Of a stretch of 64,000 nt of DNA, positions 1-13,900 are shown piece by piece. Within the stretch, counting starts at the first letter, position 1, and each line of letters starts with the position of its first letter. Location of the stretch: assembly GCF_037975245.1 (NCBI RefSeq), contig NC_092573.1, positions 6,015,501-6,079,500 on the forward strand, read 5' to 3'. This DNA is from Apostichopus japonicus (lineage: Eukaryota > Echinodermata > Holothuroidea > Aspidochirotida > Stichopodidae). The notes beneath the pieces were generated by a model, which saw only the letters and a list, made by a program, of their open reading frames with translations, ran no database searches and was not told the DNA's origin. The position numbers and the translations under genes were made by a program.

Positions 1-107
1 CTTTGAGAAATTGTATCTCGCGATTCTTATACTCCACCATACAAACCTTTGTATAATTTTGAATACTCCAAAAAAAAAAATGCCTAACAGAACTACCGTC
101 ATATGCG

Positions 108-490
108 TAGGAGCCCAATTTGAAATGGGGGGGGGGGGGCTGTAACGACTTGCCCGAAATATATAGCCAAAGAAAAAAAAAACGCACGTTCCACATGTTA
201 ATGTGCATATCATATAGGCATGAATCGGTTTTAACATTGCATGCCAATAACATACAATCATTTTCCTTGTTATTACCGTTCCATATGGTTAGATGGATTT
301 TCAGCCACAACACCCCCAATCCATCAGGCCTTAGCTACGTCCCTGCCTGTATTGTTGGTTTTGTATTCATTTATATCTATGTGTAATTGTTTTCAAGCTA
401 GGGGTACTGACTGGTCGTTTTCCGATTTACCATGCGCAATTGGTGTTTTCTTAACGGTAACATTCTTTCAAGTATTAAACTTTGATGAAT
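108..490 (+). mobile_element. Remnant of the GGCGTAGG repeat family
   Basis: GTAGGAGCCCAATTTGAAATGGGG and the downstream CTTGCCCGAAA match 3256-3310. A short G-run lies at about 126-139. No coding signal. Confidence 0.45.
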
Positions 491-499
491 TGAATGAAA

Positions 500-1400
500 C
501 CTGAAAACCATCAGCCCTAAATGTAGTTTCGTATCCTCTGGAATTCCATGGAATATTACACGTCCCCATTCAATAAGCTTAACGGGATTCGTATTTCAAA
601 GACTCAACACCCTGCACACCCAGATGCGTAAAATTTGCCGCTGACTCATACCATTCCTCGCAAGTCCTTTGTTTACTCATTCTGGGATTTTCCCTTTGAT
701 TTACCCGGGACTATATAAAGAGTTTACTTTTAACATCAAGCTCATGTACGTGTCAACTATTTTTTTTTATGGGGATTGACTCGGTTCCTATACTTCCTTT
801 ATTTGTCTCTCATTTCAATGACTTGACCTTTGACCATGCCTGAAAATGCCTGCGTTGCTACATGCTGTAAAGCTGTGACGTAATTTTATAGATTAATTTT
901 ATAGATTATTAGACATAACAGTGTAGCATAGACCAGGTTAAACGTATAAAATAAAAATAAAATAAAAATAAAATAAAACTGTTAGCAAAATTGCTTATCC
1001 ACTAGAGAACCTGTGTAACAGAATGTGCAAAGTAAGTTGGGCTTGGCGTATCGATCTTAGCCTCTGAACATGATCCTATACCATCCTTTATCCTGAACTT
1101 GATCTGTCAAATGTCACTTAAAAACCAAGTTTTGTAATCCATTCCTCATGTGGTACAATATCCGGATGGCCACGAGCATCTGGCTATGACCCTCAAAATG
1201 TTTTCTTTGAATTTGATAATAGTCTGCTGGCAGGAGGAATTGAAAGACCTTTGGCATAAAGGGGAATGACTATATATCGGCAGGATACTGTTTAGCTGCA
1301 TAGCATTACATACAATTGTTACCGACATCCGTGGATGTTCACTCAACAAGCTATACTGATTCAACTTATTATGTAGGCTTACAGACATGTTACAGTGTTC
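500..1400. other. Non-coding sequence, no feature recognised
   Basis: AT-rich, with a short AAAATA repeat at about 945-977. Open frames here are short and unsupported. Confidence 0.5.
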
Positions 1401-1406
1401 AGCACA

Positions 1407-1409
<3 letters not shown>

Positions 1410-1477
<68 letters not shown>
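1410..1477. repeat. (TA)n microsatellite
   Basis: Uninterrupted TA run. Confidence 0.9.
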
Positions 1478-1481
<4 letters not shown>

Positions 1482-1621
1482 ATACTAGATGAGACTAGTG
1501 GAACACTAGTAGTTGTAACTCGGAGTTTCACGCGTTATAGCGATCTTCAGATGTCCAATGGACATAGAGCACTCTGCGCCAAGGTAGACGCCAACCTACT
1601 CTATATATATATATATATATA

Positions 1622-2334
1622 TAAATGAAAATCGTAATGAGTTGGAAAATCAAGAACAGTGAAAAAACTTTCAGCCTCCACCGGGATTCGAACCACGGGC
1701 CTCCCGCTCTGTACGCGGACACCCTAACCACTAGGCTATGGACGCTGATTGTATGTCCAGAGGTTCGAAACCGGTAAGGAAGATCGTAATTCCACTGTAG
1801 GCGTTTGTCACCTATATCGAACAATACTAGTTCTGTTTTTGGTGACATATTTTCCCTTCTCTAGAGATCAAACATGATGCTATCCAACTCGAAAATCATT
1901 TGTGATTCCTAAAGCCGGATCTCGAAAGAGATACTTTGAACAGACTTTATGTTAATGCAATGGAGGTAAACGACAAAGGCAAATGAATATATATAAATGA
2001 AAATCGTAATGAGTTGGAAAATCAAGAACAGTGAAAAAACTTTCAGCCTCCACCGGGATTCGAACCACGGGCCTCCCGCTCTGTACGCGGACACCCTAAC
2101 CACTAGGCTATGGACGCTGATTGTATGTCCAGAGGTTCGAAACCGGTAAGGAAGATCGTAATTCCACTGTAGGCGTTTGTCACCTATATCGAACAATACT
2201 AGTTCTGTTTTTGGTGACATATTTTGCCCTACTCTAGAGATCAAACATGATGCTATCCAACTCGAAAATCATTTGTGATTCCTAAAGCCGGATCTCGAAA
2301 GAGATACTTTGAACAGACTTTATGTTAATGCAAT

Positions 2335-2336
<2 letters not shown>
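1622..2336 (-). mobile_element. Two tandem tRNA-derived SINE-like units, 372-bp period
   Basis: Two nearly identical units (1622-1987 and 1995-2336). On the minus strand each holds a tRNA-like block with an A-box-like TAGCCTAGTGGTTAGGGTG and B box GGTTCGAATCCCGG. The tRNA-like blocks are 1674-1745 and 2046-2117. Flanked by (TA)n. Confidence 0.7.

Positions 2337-2414
<78 letters not shown>
2337..2414. repeat. (TA)n microsatellite
   Basis: TA run with a short TTTATTTATT break; abuts the left end of the 2415-4369 element. Confidence 0.9.
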
Positions 2415-2457
2415 CAGGTGCGTATCCAGGGGGGGCGTTGGGGGCGCGCGCCCCCCG

Positions 2458-2582
2458 GGTAAGGAAAAGAGGAGAGAAAAAAAGAGAAGAAAAAAGGGAA
2501 AAGGAGGGGAGAAAAAGAAAAGGAGGAGAGGAAGGAAGGAAGGGAAAAGAAAAAAGAGAGAAAAGGAGAAAAGGAGGGAGTA
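2458..2582 (+). repeat. Polypurine tract
   Basis: About 120 bases almost entirely A and G (GGAAAAGAGGAGAGAAAAAA style). Mirror-like runs could allow triplex DNA. Open frames here are compositional artefacts. Confidence 0.75.
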
Positions 2583-3250
2583 GAAGATAGCCAAGGCCTC
2601 GGGAAGAGAAAGAGGAACAGTCATAGTTAAAGCGCTGATCCCTATTATATACACAGGGTAGCCAGTGACAGATCAAGGATTACGGAGGGGGTGTGCGCCT
2701 CACCCTCCCCTTACACCGACATCTCCATTTTTGACGTTTCTATTTTTTCCTCTCTCACTAATGTATCTATATAAATACTACATATGGTCTATCATAACGC
2801 GTGTGTGTGTATGGACGCCTTAAACAATTGTACAATTGTGCTATATGGAACCAACTGTGGCTGGTCTTGAACTCGACCGAGTCGAGTTCAAGAACATGAC
2901 GCATTTCGGGAAGGGGGCGACCGCCCCCCCCCCCCGAGCAAATTTTCTTTATGACATCGCTAGTAATTTCAAAATATACAATGCTTAGATGCAACTTACA
3001 AGGCCTGGAAAGTGTTATTTCCAGCGATCTGGGAGGCATTTTCGGCCAAAATTTTTAATGTACGCTTCGCGCCAACTTATGGTGGCGCTTCGCTTAGATA
3101 TTTTGCCTACAGGCTTCGCCCCTCCCTTGGCATTACTCGCTACACGCCTGTTCGAATTTGTAAAGCAAAGAGCATATATAAAATCATATCAGTGAGCAAT
3201 GCATGCATGTTCCACGATGAACAGCCTCAAAAACTGTCTATGTGTGTAGT

Positions 3251-3690
3251 CAAAGGCGTAGGAGCCCAATTGGATTTGGGGGCTGTAATGACTTGCCCGA
3301 AAAAAAGCCCAAATTTTTCGCGCGCAAAGCGCGCGTTCAACATACCGATGCCAATATCATATAAGCAAGCATCGCTCATTACATTGCATGGCATAGTGTA
3401 CCGCACGGTCCGTGAAAGTTGCACATTATACCGCCGGATGCTAATGTAAACAACCAAATGTCTTATGTAGATGGAGAAAAACCATACAGATCCATTTATG
3501 TCAAAACTCTCTTTTACAGTAGTAATGTCGGCCAAGCATAGACCTTTATTTTAATTACCAAGGAGATCATTTTTAAGCTATTCATTGCTATTTATTTTTC
3601 TTTCAGTAGGTGCCCGAAAAAGTGGGAAAAATTTGGTTGCGGGGGGGGTGGGGGTGGGGCTGCAGCCCCCGCCTCCTACGGGACCTACGC
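3251..3690. mobile_element. 440-bp nested insertion with 13-bp direct flanks
   Basis: CTATGTGTGTAGT occurs at 3238-3250 and again at 3691-3703. Inside are inverted ends GGCGTAGG and CCTACGCC. A relative of its left part is at 108-290 (GTAGGAGCCCAATT, CTTGCCCGAAA). Confidence 0.55.
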
Positions 3691-4366
3691 CTATGTGTGT
3701 AGTGTTCGGTTTCGATATACCTGATATCGGAAATATCTGCTATTTTTCGTTTCCTTCAAACAAGTTTTATAATAGCCATTATAAGAGGTTGCAATATTTC
3801 TACACCAAGAAATTAACTGTGTCGGAATTTTAGAAAATTTCCTCACCAACATTCTTCATCATACTTTCCTCTACTCGTGCAATTTTGACCTGTCTGTTAG
3901 GGGTTCAAGGAGGTTTTCTATATTAGTTGTCCATAGACTGAATTTTGTGTAACATTATGGGTATGTTTTCAAGTGATTTTATTCACGAGAAATCTGAATT
4001 TTCAAATTCTCAACAAATAATGGGCTTAAAACCTTGAAAAGTGGGGCTTTCGGATATTGTGGGCCGTGACGTAGAACCACCTACAAAAGCAATGATCCAT
4101 AGGACATGCCATGAGGTCGAACATGGTGTGTGACTGGTGACAATCTTCAAAAAGGTTATGGATGGAAAAAAACTTTTGGGAAATACTTGGTTATCAGGCA
4201 AAAGTGTACATCTGGTTGGTCATTTTCAAGCCCGATAAGTGCCATTTCCGGTGATCTGGGGGTATCAAAACCAGAAATTTTCTTGTACGCTCCGCGCCAA
4301 CCGATGGTGGCGCTCCGCTTAGATAGTACTTCGCGCCCCCCGGGTTAGAAAATCCTGGATACGCGC

Positions 4367-4525
<159 letters not shown>

Positions 4526-4644
4526 CCCATAGGGGAGATATGTATAAACACGCTATTCCATCGCGTTGCAATTCACGAGTTTCACGCACACACAACCAGA
4601 GTTTCACGCACACATTCAGCTCTTCTCACTGTGGCGATCATCAG

Positions 4645-4714
4645 GCAACTGAATCTATCTATCTATCTGTTTGTCTGTCTGTCTGTCTATCCATCCATCC
4701 ATCCATCTATATAT

Positions 4715-4751
<37 letters not shown>

Positions 4752-4850
4752 CATACATTTATACATATAGATAGATAGATCGATAGATAGACAGACAGAC
4801 AGATAGACAGACAGATAGATATATAGATAGATGTGTATGTATATATATAC
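4645..4850. repeat. Mixed TCTA/TCTG/TCCA and TA microsatellite
   Basis: TCTATCTG then CATCCATC, (TA)n, and GATAGACAGACA in the opposite sense, making a long imperfect inverted repeat. Confidence 0.8.
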
Positions 4851-4861
4851 ATGTAAATGTA

Positions 4862-6274
4862 TACATTTCCCTGTACAAATTAATTTCTTTGTGGGACAGG
4901 TTGGTGGGTTGGTAGAGATTTGTGGGCCTAGCCCCTCCCCCTTACCCCCCCCCCTCTCCTTTGACTAGGCCACTGGCATTAATTCTTTTGTTCTTTGTCC
5001 GTTGAGGGTCTCCGTGCACAGGTATACGAAGTCAAATATTTCTTCAAATTTCGTTATAGGTCTCCCTGGAGTGTAACACATACACATGCACAAGAAATTT
5101 AATGCTGGATATGCCAATAGAATGGACATAGAGTTGTTTATTGAGTGACAAAATCTGAACCATATTGCTTCATTGTATAGTCCACTGTAAGTTTGTACAT
5201 CCAATCTAAGTTTGTACAATTGCGTAATCAGTTTTCGGCACACTTAAAGCAGAAGAAATACACAAAAAAGAAACTTTCAAATCAACCGGGAGGTTTTATT
5301 TTAAGAAGCTGAAAAAGTACAATTTGAATAAGATAATGAGCAAAATATACAGAAGTATACTTTAAATTTTCTTAAGCCTTTTTTTTTAAATTTGTTAGCT
5401 GGAAAGTTTTTATTTGTGGCTACTTTTAATGTTAACTTTTGAAATCTGTGATCAATATATGATCACCAAAAATACATTATATTGGATTAACGTGTATACT
5501 TTTATTTAATCCCGCAAATGATATTTATCAGTCACTATGCGGTACTTTTACAACATGTTTACATGTGACGTTAGCTTGAGAGAAGTTAAAGTTTTGAATG
5601 GGACGTTAGCCCTATATAGCTGCTATATGGAATGAGAGTATAGACACTTCTTGTTTTCAGGTTTTGTTTTAAGACTGTCACAAGTCACAGAAAACAAAAT
5701 ATTTACTCAAACTTACGGTTGATAAACTGTCAATTAACGCACAAGATGATACACTTTGTTGCATCGATTAGTTTCTCGTTGATTCTGAGAAAAAGTATTT
5801 AGTTTATAGATAATACAGCCCCAGAACCTCTTGAAGCAAATTTATATTGGACGTAACAATAGCTTTCTACGGTTAAAGCTTTAGATATTAGAATGTCCAC
5901 CACCTCAGTTATACAAATATGATAATAAGGTATGTTCTGAATTAAATCAAGTTCATTGCGTCAAATCACCACTTTGATAGATAAAAATGAAATTGCGACT
6001 CAGTTTAGATTCAAATTCACGTAGTCCTCCGAGCAAGTTTTGTTAGGCTGCTCTTCATATGGACCTAATCAAACTTCAGTCTCTAAGCTACCTTGAAAAT
6101 GCAGATAATAATTATCTATTCACTTGAAGTATACATAAAAAAAATATTAAAAATTAGATACCGGCAGACTACATGAAAACTGTGTAATACTAGAAACATA
6201 CAAATATAAAATTATATGGAGCAACCATAAATTTCTGCAAGTTTCGCAAGGTATGCGGGCTACAGCTGGACCCG
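4862..6274. other. 3' flank of gene A
   Basis: Follows the gene A stop on the minus strand. Mostly shared with 16860-18444 except a replaced segment at about 5505-5895. AATAAA on the minus strand at 5501-5506 is a weak polyadenylation candidate. No further exon seen. Confidence 0.5.
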
Positions 6275-6348
6275 TTACATGTTACTCGTCACGAGGCCCA
6301 TCGCGAGAGAGACTGTGACCAGATACAATGCACCAAAAAGGATATTAC
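6275..6348 (-). CDS. Gene A exon 6, terminal hydrophobic exon
   Basis: A pyrimidine-rich tract ends in TTGTTAG and opens a phase-1 exon starting [10 protein letters not shown] and ending ...TSNM then TAA. The 23 residues are almost all hydrophobic or small and are the C-terminus, after a Ser-Ala-Gly-Gly stretch that could serve as a GPI omega region. The exon is identical in B, which supports it as real coding sequence. Confidence 0.6.
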
Positions 6349-7494
6349 CTAACAAAGAAAGAAAAGAGAGAAGTTGCTATATGTTGTAAGCTTATCGTAA
6401 TTAATATTCAAGTTTATAAAGCTCTTTGCACATTTCAAAGTGTTATTTATCTATCATATGATTATCATTTCGATGACAATTGGTCTTTGTAATCATGGTC
6501 ACAAGCATTAGGGGATGGGATAGGGGGAGGGGGTGGAAAGGAGACCGGAATACCGTAACAAGAATTTTTCTCCTTATATCTTCAGAGGATTCGTTCATCC
6601 CTCATATTGATCTATATACGGGATATGTTGAATGATTGGTTATGTTTTGCCTTTGACTATCACTCACCTGCACTGCATTTTGGTTCGTTGTTCCATAAAC
6701 CAGTATCCTGACATGTTATAACTTCGGTAGTGATGTCACCGCCATCTCCAATAGTGAAACCTTCATCACATTCCACCGTTGTTGTATCATTTGCGTAGAC
6801 AAAAGCAGTCGGACCTTTCCCATTTTCAATGTCAAAGGTTCCACATATTACTAATTTAACAATAAAAAAGAAATCATTTTTTTCCCACACTGAATGTTAT
6901 TACTGACTGTAACATGTATAACACAACGCGTGTAAACAATATATAATCTTGACAAGTGTTCCTTAAACCTTCACTTTATATAATTACGTTCCTGTTGCAG
7001 CCTTTTTACCATTATACGCTTTGAGCATAACTTTATTACTTATGCATACAGCTCTCTACCACGTGGAGTCCCTTTCTAGCCAGTGCCCAGGGGAAGGGGT
7101 GGGGTGCGTTGTACCCCAGGTTATAAGACAGACTGCTCGAGACTAACCATTAGTGGTGGTCCTATTTAGCACTATTAACCGTTTGCGTTCCTCGATGCAA
7201 GGTTGTACCTTTAGTGAGATGCTCCTAGACAGTTACTAAATGTATATTATTATTCAAATCATTTGCAAAATATCTCACCGATACACTTCGGCAAATCTAC
7301 AGGATCCCATACACCTGGGGCTTTGCATGTTGCATTGGTTGGACGGCTTTGTTTGTTTTCACCACTGCAAGTAAATTGCACCACTACGTCAAAGTCAATC
7401 ACGTCACCACTGGGATTTATCGTGACGTCATCACCGAAGTCACTTGTTGAGCAATTGCCTATCAAGAAAGGAATATTATTACAAAGTGAATGTA

Positions 7495-7580
<86 letters not shown>

Positions 7581-7603
7581 GGCTATACACAGGCTATATA
7601 AAG

Positions 7604-7676
<73 letters not shown>

Positions 7677-7830
7677 CGGCGATCATCAGACAACTCGAGT
7701 TACAACATGCTGTAAATTACAGTATAGGTATACAATATTATATTTTCTATACATCTATGTAATGCGCACTATTGCAGCAGGAAGTGAATTGAATCTTTGT
7801 TATAAATAAGATATATATAAAATATACTAT

Positions 7831-7875
<45 letters not shown>

Positions 7876-7891
7876 CATATATATATATATG

Positions 7892-7928
<37 letters not shown>

Positions 7929-10900
7929 TAAGATTCTATTCATTCGTATTGACATTATACAATTCGTTAACAAAAAATAAACCTCCTTATTAAACAGGGA
8001 AAAGTTGATCACATCATCTTGGCTACGTTTGTATGACTAAACGGCACGTGATTGTCGGCTCAGTACTATAATCGTGCAACATTGTAGTATTCTAAAATAT
8101 CCAGGCTATGTTTAAATGTGTGTAATGATTACAACAGTAGAGTGACAATGATGTTATAAAGCTTATACTTACCACATGATGTGCTCAGGTTTACTGACCA
8201 TGTACCTTCTAGACATTGTATGGGCACGACTTCGGCTGATACACCCCTACAAGTAGCATTAGCATTAGCTTGGTCGGCGTAACAAGCGTCAACGATTGGA
8301 TCGAGCGTGTAACTCGAGTGTACAGCGGTCTTTGAACATCCTTTTCAAAAGGGGGATACAGAAGTTGGCAAAATGTTTGAAATGATAATGTATTTGACCA
8401 TATTCTCTTGCCGACACACCATTGCATGTAAATTTTCGTTAACAATAAATCAAGGGACTATATGGACGCAATAAGAAACACAACTACCCTTACTCAAATT
8501 CCATATCTGGTTTTATATCTGGCTATATCTGGATAGATAAAGTTTGATATGGCCATATAAAGCCAGATATATCTTGATATAATTGTAATCCAGATATCCA
8601 TATCAAGTTTGATATGGCCATATAAAGCCAGATATAACTGGATATAGAGTCAATCCAGATACGCATATAAAGTTTGATATGGCCATATAAAGCCAGATAT
8701 ATCTTGGTATAATTGTATTCCAGATATCCATATCAAGTTTGATATGGCCATATAAAGCCAGATATATATTGGTATAATTGTAATCCAGATATCCATATCA
8801 AGTTTGATATGGCCATATAAAGCCAGATATATATTGGTATAATTGTAATCCAGATATCCATATCAAGTTTGATATGGCCATATAAAGCCAGATATAGCTG
8901 GATATAGAGTCAATCCAGATGCGCATATAAAGTTTGATATACAGTAGCCATATAAAGCCAGATATTGGTATAATTGTAATCCAGATATCCATATCAAGTT
9001 TGATATGGCCATATAAAGCCAGATATAACTGGATATAGAGTCAATCCAGATACGCATATAAAGTTTGATATGGCCATATAAAGCCAGATATAACTGGATA
9101 TAATTGTAATCCAGATATCCATATACATTTTGATATGGCCATATAAAGCCAGATATAACTGGATATAGAGTCAATCCAGATACGCATATAAAGTTTGATA
9201 TGGCCATATAAAGCCAGATATATCTTGGTATAATTGTATTCCAGATATCCATATCAAGTTTGATATGGCCATATAAAAGCCAGATATATATTGGTAAAAT
9301 TGTAATCCAGATATCCATATCAAGTTTGATATGGCCATATAAAGCCAGATATATATTGGTAAAATTGTAATCCAGATATCCATATCAAGTTTGATATGGC
9401 CATATAAAGCCAAATATATCTTGGTATAATTGTATTCCAGATATCCATATCAAGTTTGATATGGCCATATGAAGCCAGATATATCTTGATATAATTGTAT
9501 TCCAGATATCCATATCAAGTTTGATATGGCCATATAAAGCCAGATATAACTGGATATAGAGTCAATCCAGATACACATATTAAGTTTATCTGGCCATATA
9601 AAGCCAGATATATCTTGATATAATTGTTAGCTAGATATCCATATCAAGTTTGATATGGCCATATAAAGCCAGATATAACTTGATATAATTGTAAGCCAGA
9701 TATGCATATAAAGTTTGATATGGCCATATAAAGCCAGATATATCTAGACAATCCAGATAGGCATATAAAATTTTATCTGGCCTAATAAAGATATAAAGCC
9801 AGATATAACTGGACATAGAGTCTATCCAGATATGCAGATAAAGTTTTATCTAGCCATATATAGCGAGATATAACTGAATATACATTTAAGACTGTGTGCT
9901 CTTACATAGTGTATTTATACAGAGATATACCATGCCCTATGTTTAGTACTGCACATATTTTAATGGTAAAGCACCTACAGTGCACACTACTAGTCAGAGG
10001 GGGTATAAATTGGTTACTTGATCTATCTGGGTTGCTAGGCAACCACAGGATGATGGAAAAAGGATGACTCAGAGGGTAATTAAGCGTGAACATGGAGGTA
10101 AAAACAGACCTCCATGGTGTGAAAACCTTCTTTGGAACAAAGGACATATGTGTATTGATACTCTGGGATCGAGTGAGATAGGAAAACAGTTTACACATGG
10201 AAGGGGTAGAGAACAGAAGGAAATTTAATAGAAAGAATTGGAAGGGTGACTGGGTGATGGAGATTCGTAAAAAATAACCTATTGAGTTAGGACATTGGCA
10301 AAGGATTCTATAGTGAACTGAACAGTCAGAAGTAAGGAAGAATATTTTTGGAACGGATGGAAACAACATATTTGGGACTGATCTTCAATACTGAATGGAA
10401 CATATATCGCCCTCCTGGAACTTATTTACTAAAGCAAATATATCAAATACGGAAAGAGCACACTGCAATTTAATATCAACCTCTACAGGACCACAGAAGA
10501 ATAAAGAACTCAGCCTTCAAGTATTTTATTGAACAGCAGTCAGTTTATGACCATAGCAGTCGGATTAGGTAACAGCAAGGAGCTTTTTGAGCGATATGTT
10601 TGAGGCCAAAACTGCAGATTCTTAAGTCCAAGATAAGTTGATCTTTACCTCCAAGTAAGCCCTGCTTTTTTTGGTCTAATTGTCTGGAGATGGGTTTTTT
10701 CAGACACAATTTGAAATGATTTTGAAATCTCTCTCTAGTTGGAAGCATTGTGAGTCATAAATAAAACTATGTGTCACAAAAAAAAGTTATGTACACAATT
10801 GGGTTTGGAATGTGCTGGGAATAAAGTAATCCCAACTTTATGTCTACTCTTCGTCATTGTTTTGAAAGTTGTGTCGATGAAAAGGACTCGCAGACCTTGC

Positions 10901-13900
10901 AGAGACTGAAGACAGCATAGAGACGGCAGAGTGATGGGCATTTTGTCATGAAGCAAGCTTTCGAGTGCCAATTTATTCGTGGACCACTTTATCATGCCAG
11001 GATATTTTATTCTCTTAACCATGTATTTTTGTTCTGACGGTCATATTGCCTCAATAATCGTCTGAACAGAAGACCCTTTTTTAATATTAGTTTATTATTT
11101 GTAAAGGCTTGGACATACTGTGGGTAAGGTGAAACAAGAAAAAGAAAAATACCTGCTGATGGATCAAACAGGAAATGTAATTAATGGCCAGATAATTAAG
11201 CAGTAAATAAAGAGTTGCTTTATATGAGCCATATATTGCCCTTATTTGGTTTCAAATTATATTTCTTTACAATCGCCAGATGAAGTTCTGGCACGGATGA
11301 AGCCACTTTTTTTAACTAGTTCAATCTGGATTTATCATAATATGGGACAGTAATGGATTTGCCAAGGGCAATATATATGGATGTGGCATATATGAGCCAG
11401 ATATGGATTTGCCATATATGAGCCAGATATGGATTTGCCATATATGGGCCAGATATGGATTTGCCATATATGGACCATATCTGGTCCAGATAAAAAGTGA
11501 CCCATATAAAGTTTTATCTGAGGCAGATATGGCCTTTATCTTATATCAAGTTATATCTGCCCAATTCTTGATATGGCCAGATATAAATTCCATATATGGC
11601 ACAGATATGGGCCAGATACAAATTGCAATATATGGGCCAGATATGGATTTGCCATATATAAGCCATATATGGATCTGCTATATATGGGCCAGATATGGAT
11701 TTGCCATATATGGGCCAGATATGGATTTGCCATATATGGGCCAGATATGGATTTGCCATATATGGACCATATCTGGTCCAGATAAAAAGTGACCCATATA
11801 AAGTTTTATCTGAGGCAGATATGGCCTTTATCTTATATCAAGTTATATCTGCCCAATTCTTGATATGGCCAGATATAAATTCCATATATGGCACAGATAT
11901 GGGCCAGATACAAATTGCCATATATGGGCCATATATGGATTTTGAGTAAGGGTATTTAATAATAAAACAACAAATACATGATCAAAAACCTGGCTTGTCA
12001 GACTTGTGTCACTGTAACAACAATTGGAAAGCAAGGTTTTCTCTACTTAAAAAAAATAAATAAATAATTAAATAAAACAAAAAGAGAAACACAACCACGA
12101 CAAACAAAGACGAACTCAAATACACACAAAACCAAACGATGCTATATGTTGTTATACTGCTTCATCACACGAGGGATAAAATTATTCCGGGACGAATTGT
12201 CTTCAGTTTAGCATACTTATATAGCAAATTTAGTGGGCGCTATAATGGTCTCTCCAAATATTTCCTCTCGTTAAAGTCTCAATGTGTGTTTGCCAAATTT
12301 TTCCTTAGACCATTCCAGCTAACTGCACTGATTGCTCAGTGAAAATAACACCGTTCTTTGCAATTTTTATATAAATAATCCTTAATTTTATTGAGTTATT
12401 AGTCCCTTAATATTTTGAGCTGAATTAAATTCGCCAGATTATTTAACGAGTCCGTAGAATCTGCAATTTCAATCAAAATTTGCAAGCCCCGCCCAACAGA
12501 TCATGCGCCAATCAAATCTCTCTGTTTTGTTTACGACCGTTATAGGCTAGGCTAATTTTAACTTTCGTGGTTAGTCTATGTTAGGTCAATTCTTTTGAAT
12601 AGTATCTTTCTTTCGGTCTTTACCGATGTAGATTGAGAAATTGTGTCATTTCCTTCCATTGCAAGGAATAAACAGGTGTTTTCAAACGTTTCCTCCGTGA
12701 AATTGGGTCAAAACTGGACGATACGAGTATATATAATATAGGTTACATTTGTGTAATGAACATGCTGATATGGGCGGTCGCAGTGATCTTACCGTAAAAC
12801 GTTCGCGCCATAAGGGCAACAGAAAATAAATTCCTTTCTTTCGATTGCGACAGCTTTTCTCCATTAAACCCACCTAGTCAGAGTGCATTAAGAATAAGAA
12901 ACATTGAATCTGCTTCGGAAGTTTGTTTTCCGAAATTCATCAGAAAACACGTATTGTTATCATTACATTGTATAGAGACTGGATAATGTTAACGCAGTTC
13001 GAATCATATACGCATCATAGCCTATATATATATATAATACTTCATAGCGAAGAGGGAGTGGCCTTAAGGTTGCTGGAAAAGACTCCCGTATAGGGGATCG
13101 GGTAAGAGATCGAGAAAAGGGTCATCCGCAGCATTGGTTCCAAATTTATTGTAATTTTCTGTCTTTCTTTGAGCTACAAATGTTAGATTGTACGGTGTGA
13201 GTGGTATACGATGTCTCAGAACCGTGGAAATATAGTGTAAATTGACATGTTTGGTCGACATTTCGATTAACTTTGATGAAATTTCCGCATTTGATATGAA
13301 ACTTTGTTTCTTCTATCCAAAAATTTTCTTTTGTTTGATCCCAAGATTTCAAAATTCTCCATCTCAAAAATTTTGGAATTTGCTATTTGAATTTTGATTA
13401 AAACGTTTGATCTGAAACTCTCGATTCTTATTATCTCGAAATTAAGAATAACATCTCGGAATGTTAAACATTTTTATCTCAAAATTCCTTTTTTCTTCTT
13501 TCATTCTTTCACTTACAAGTACATTAAAATCGAGCAGGTGATTTTGGTAAATTCGATGCTTCTAACCGAAGAATCTCCGAAAATTATCTTCCTAGTTACA
13601 AAAGTGGAGAAAGACTCTCCACTCTTCCCTAACCACCACCCCCCCCCTACCCTCGCTGCTATCCAGCCCGTGTCTACGTCAATAGGCAGGGATGGGATGA
13701 TGTGTGAAAGTGGGGGGGGGGAGGGGCACCTGGTGTAGATGTTAAGAAGAGGGGGTGAGAATTGTTTGGATTTAATCAAGCCAGTATAAGATGTGATATG
13801 GTGCGATATTTATAGGTTATTTACCAGTACTATAGTTGTGTATTAAAAATGTAATTATGCTATCTGCATAAAAGTGTTGCCAGATTTATTAAGCGACAGA

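Larger units (their letters stand above)
8487..11952. mobile_element. 3466-bp DNA-transposon-like insertion in gene A intron 2
   Basis: Inverted ends CCCTTACTCAAA at 8487 and TTTGAGTAAGGG ending at 11952, with similarity running on through about 24 bp, each flanked by TA (8485-8486 and 11953-11954). The same intron in gene B has one TA at 20296-20297 and no insert, so ends and target duplication are directly visible. Just inside the termini are two arrays of palindrome-rich repeats: 65-bp units on the left, 26-bp units on the right. The middle, 9900-11385, has only short open frames I cannot assign. A TA target suits Tc1/mariner, ISL2EU-like or related groups; the family is not settled. Confidence 0.8.

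Noticed and set aside
1674-1745. Functional tRNA gene
   Set aside because: The cloverleaf is imperfect (T-stem mismatches) and the block sits inside a repeated 372-bp unit, so it is a SINE head rather than a tRNA gene.
2385-2676. Lys/Glu-rich or Phe/Leu/Ser-rich frames
   Set aside because: Direct result of the polypurine tract.
8798-9816. Open frames rich in YGHIKL and WLYMAIS repeats
   Set aside because: They are translations of the 65-bp satellite-like array; both strands stay open because of base composition and repeat structure.
11403-11949. Repeated [10 protein letters not shown]-like frames on both strands
   Set aside because: Artefact of the 26-bp palindromic repeat.
13064-13367. 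Overlapping minus-strand frames conserved between the A and B copies
   Set aside because: Conserved in two frames at once because the intron DNA is nearly unchanged since duplication, not because of coding constraint.
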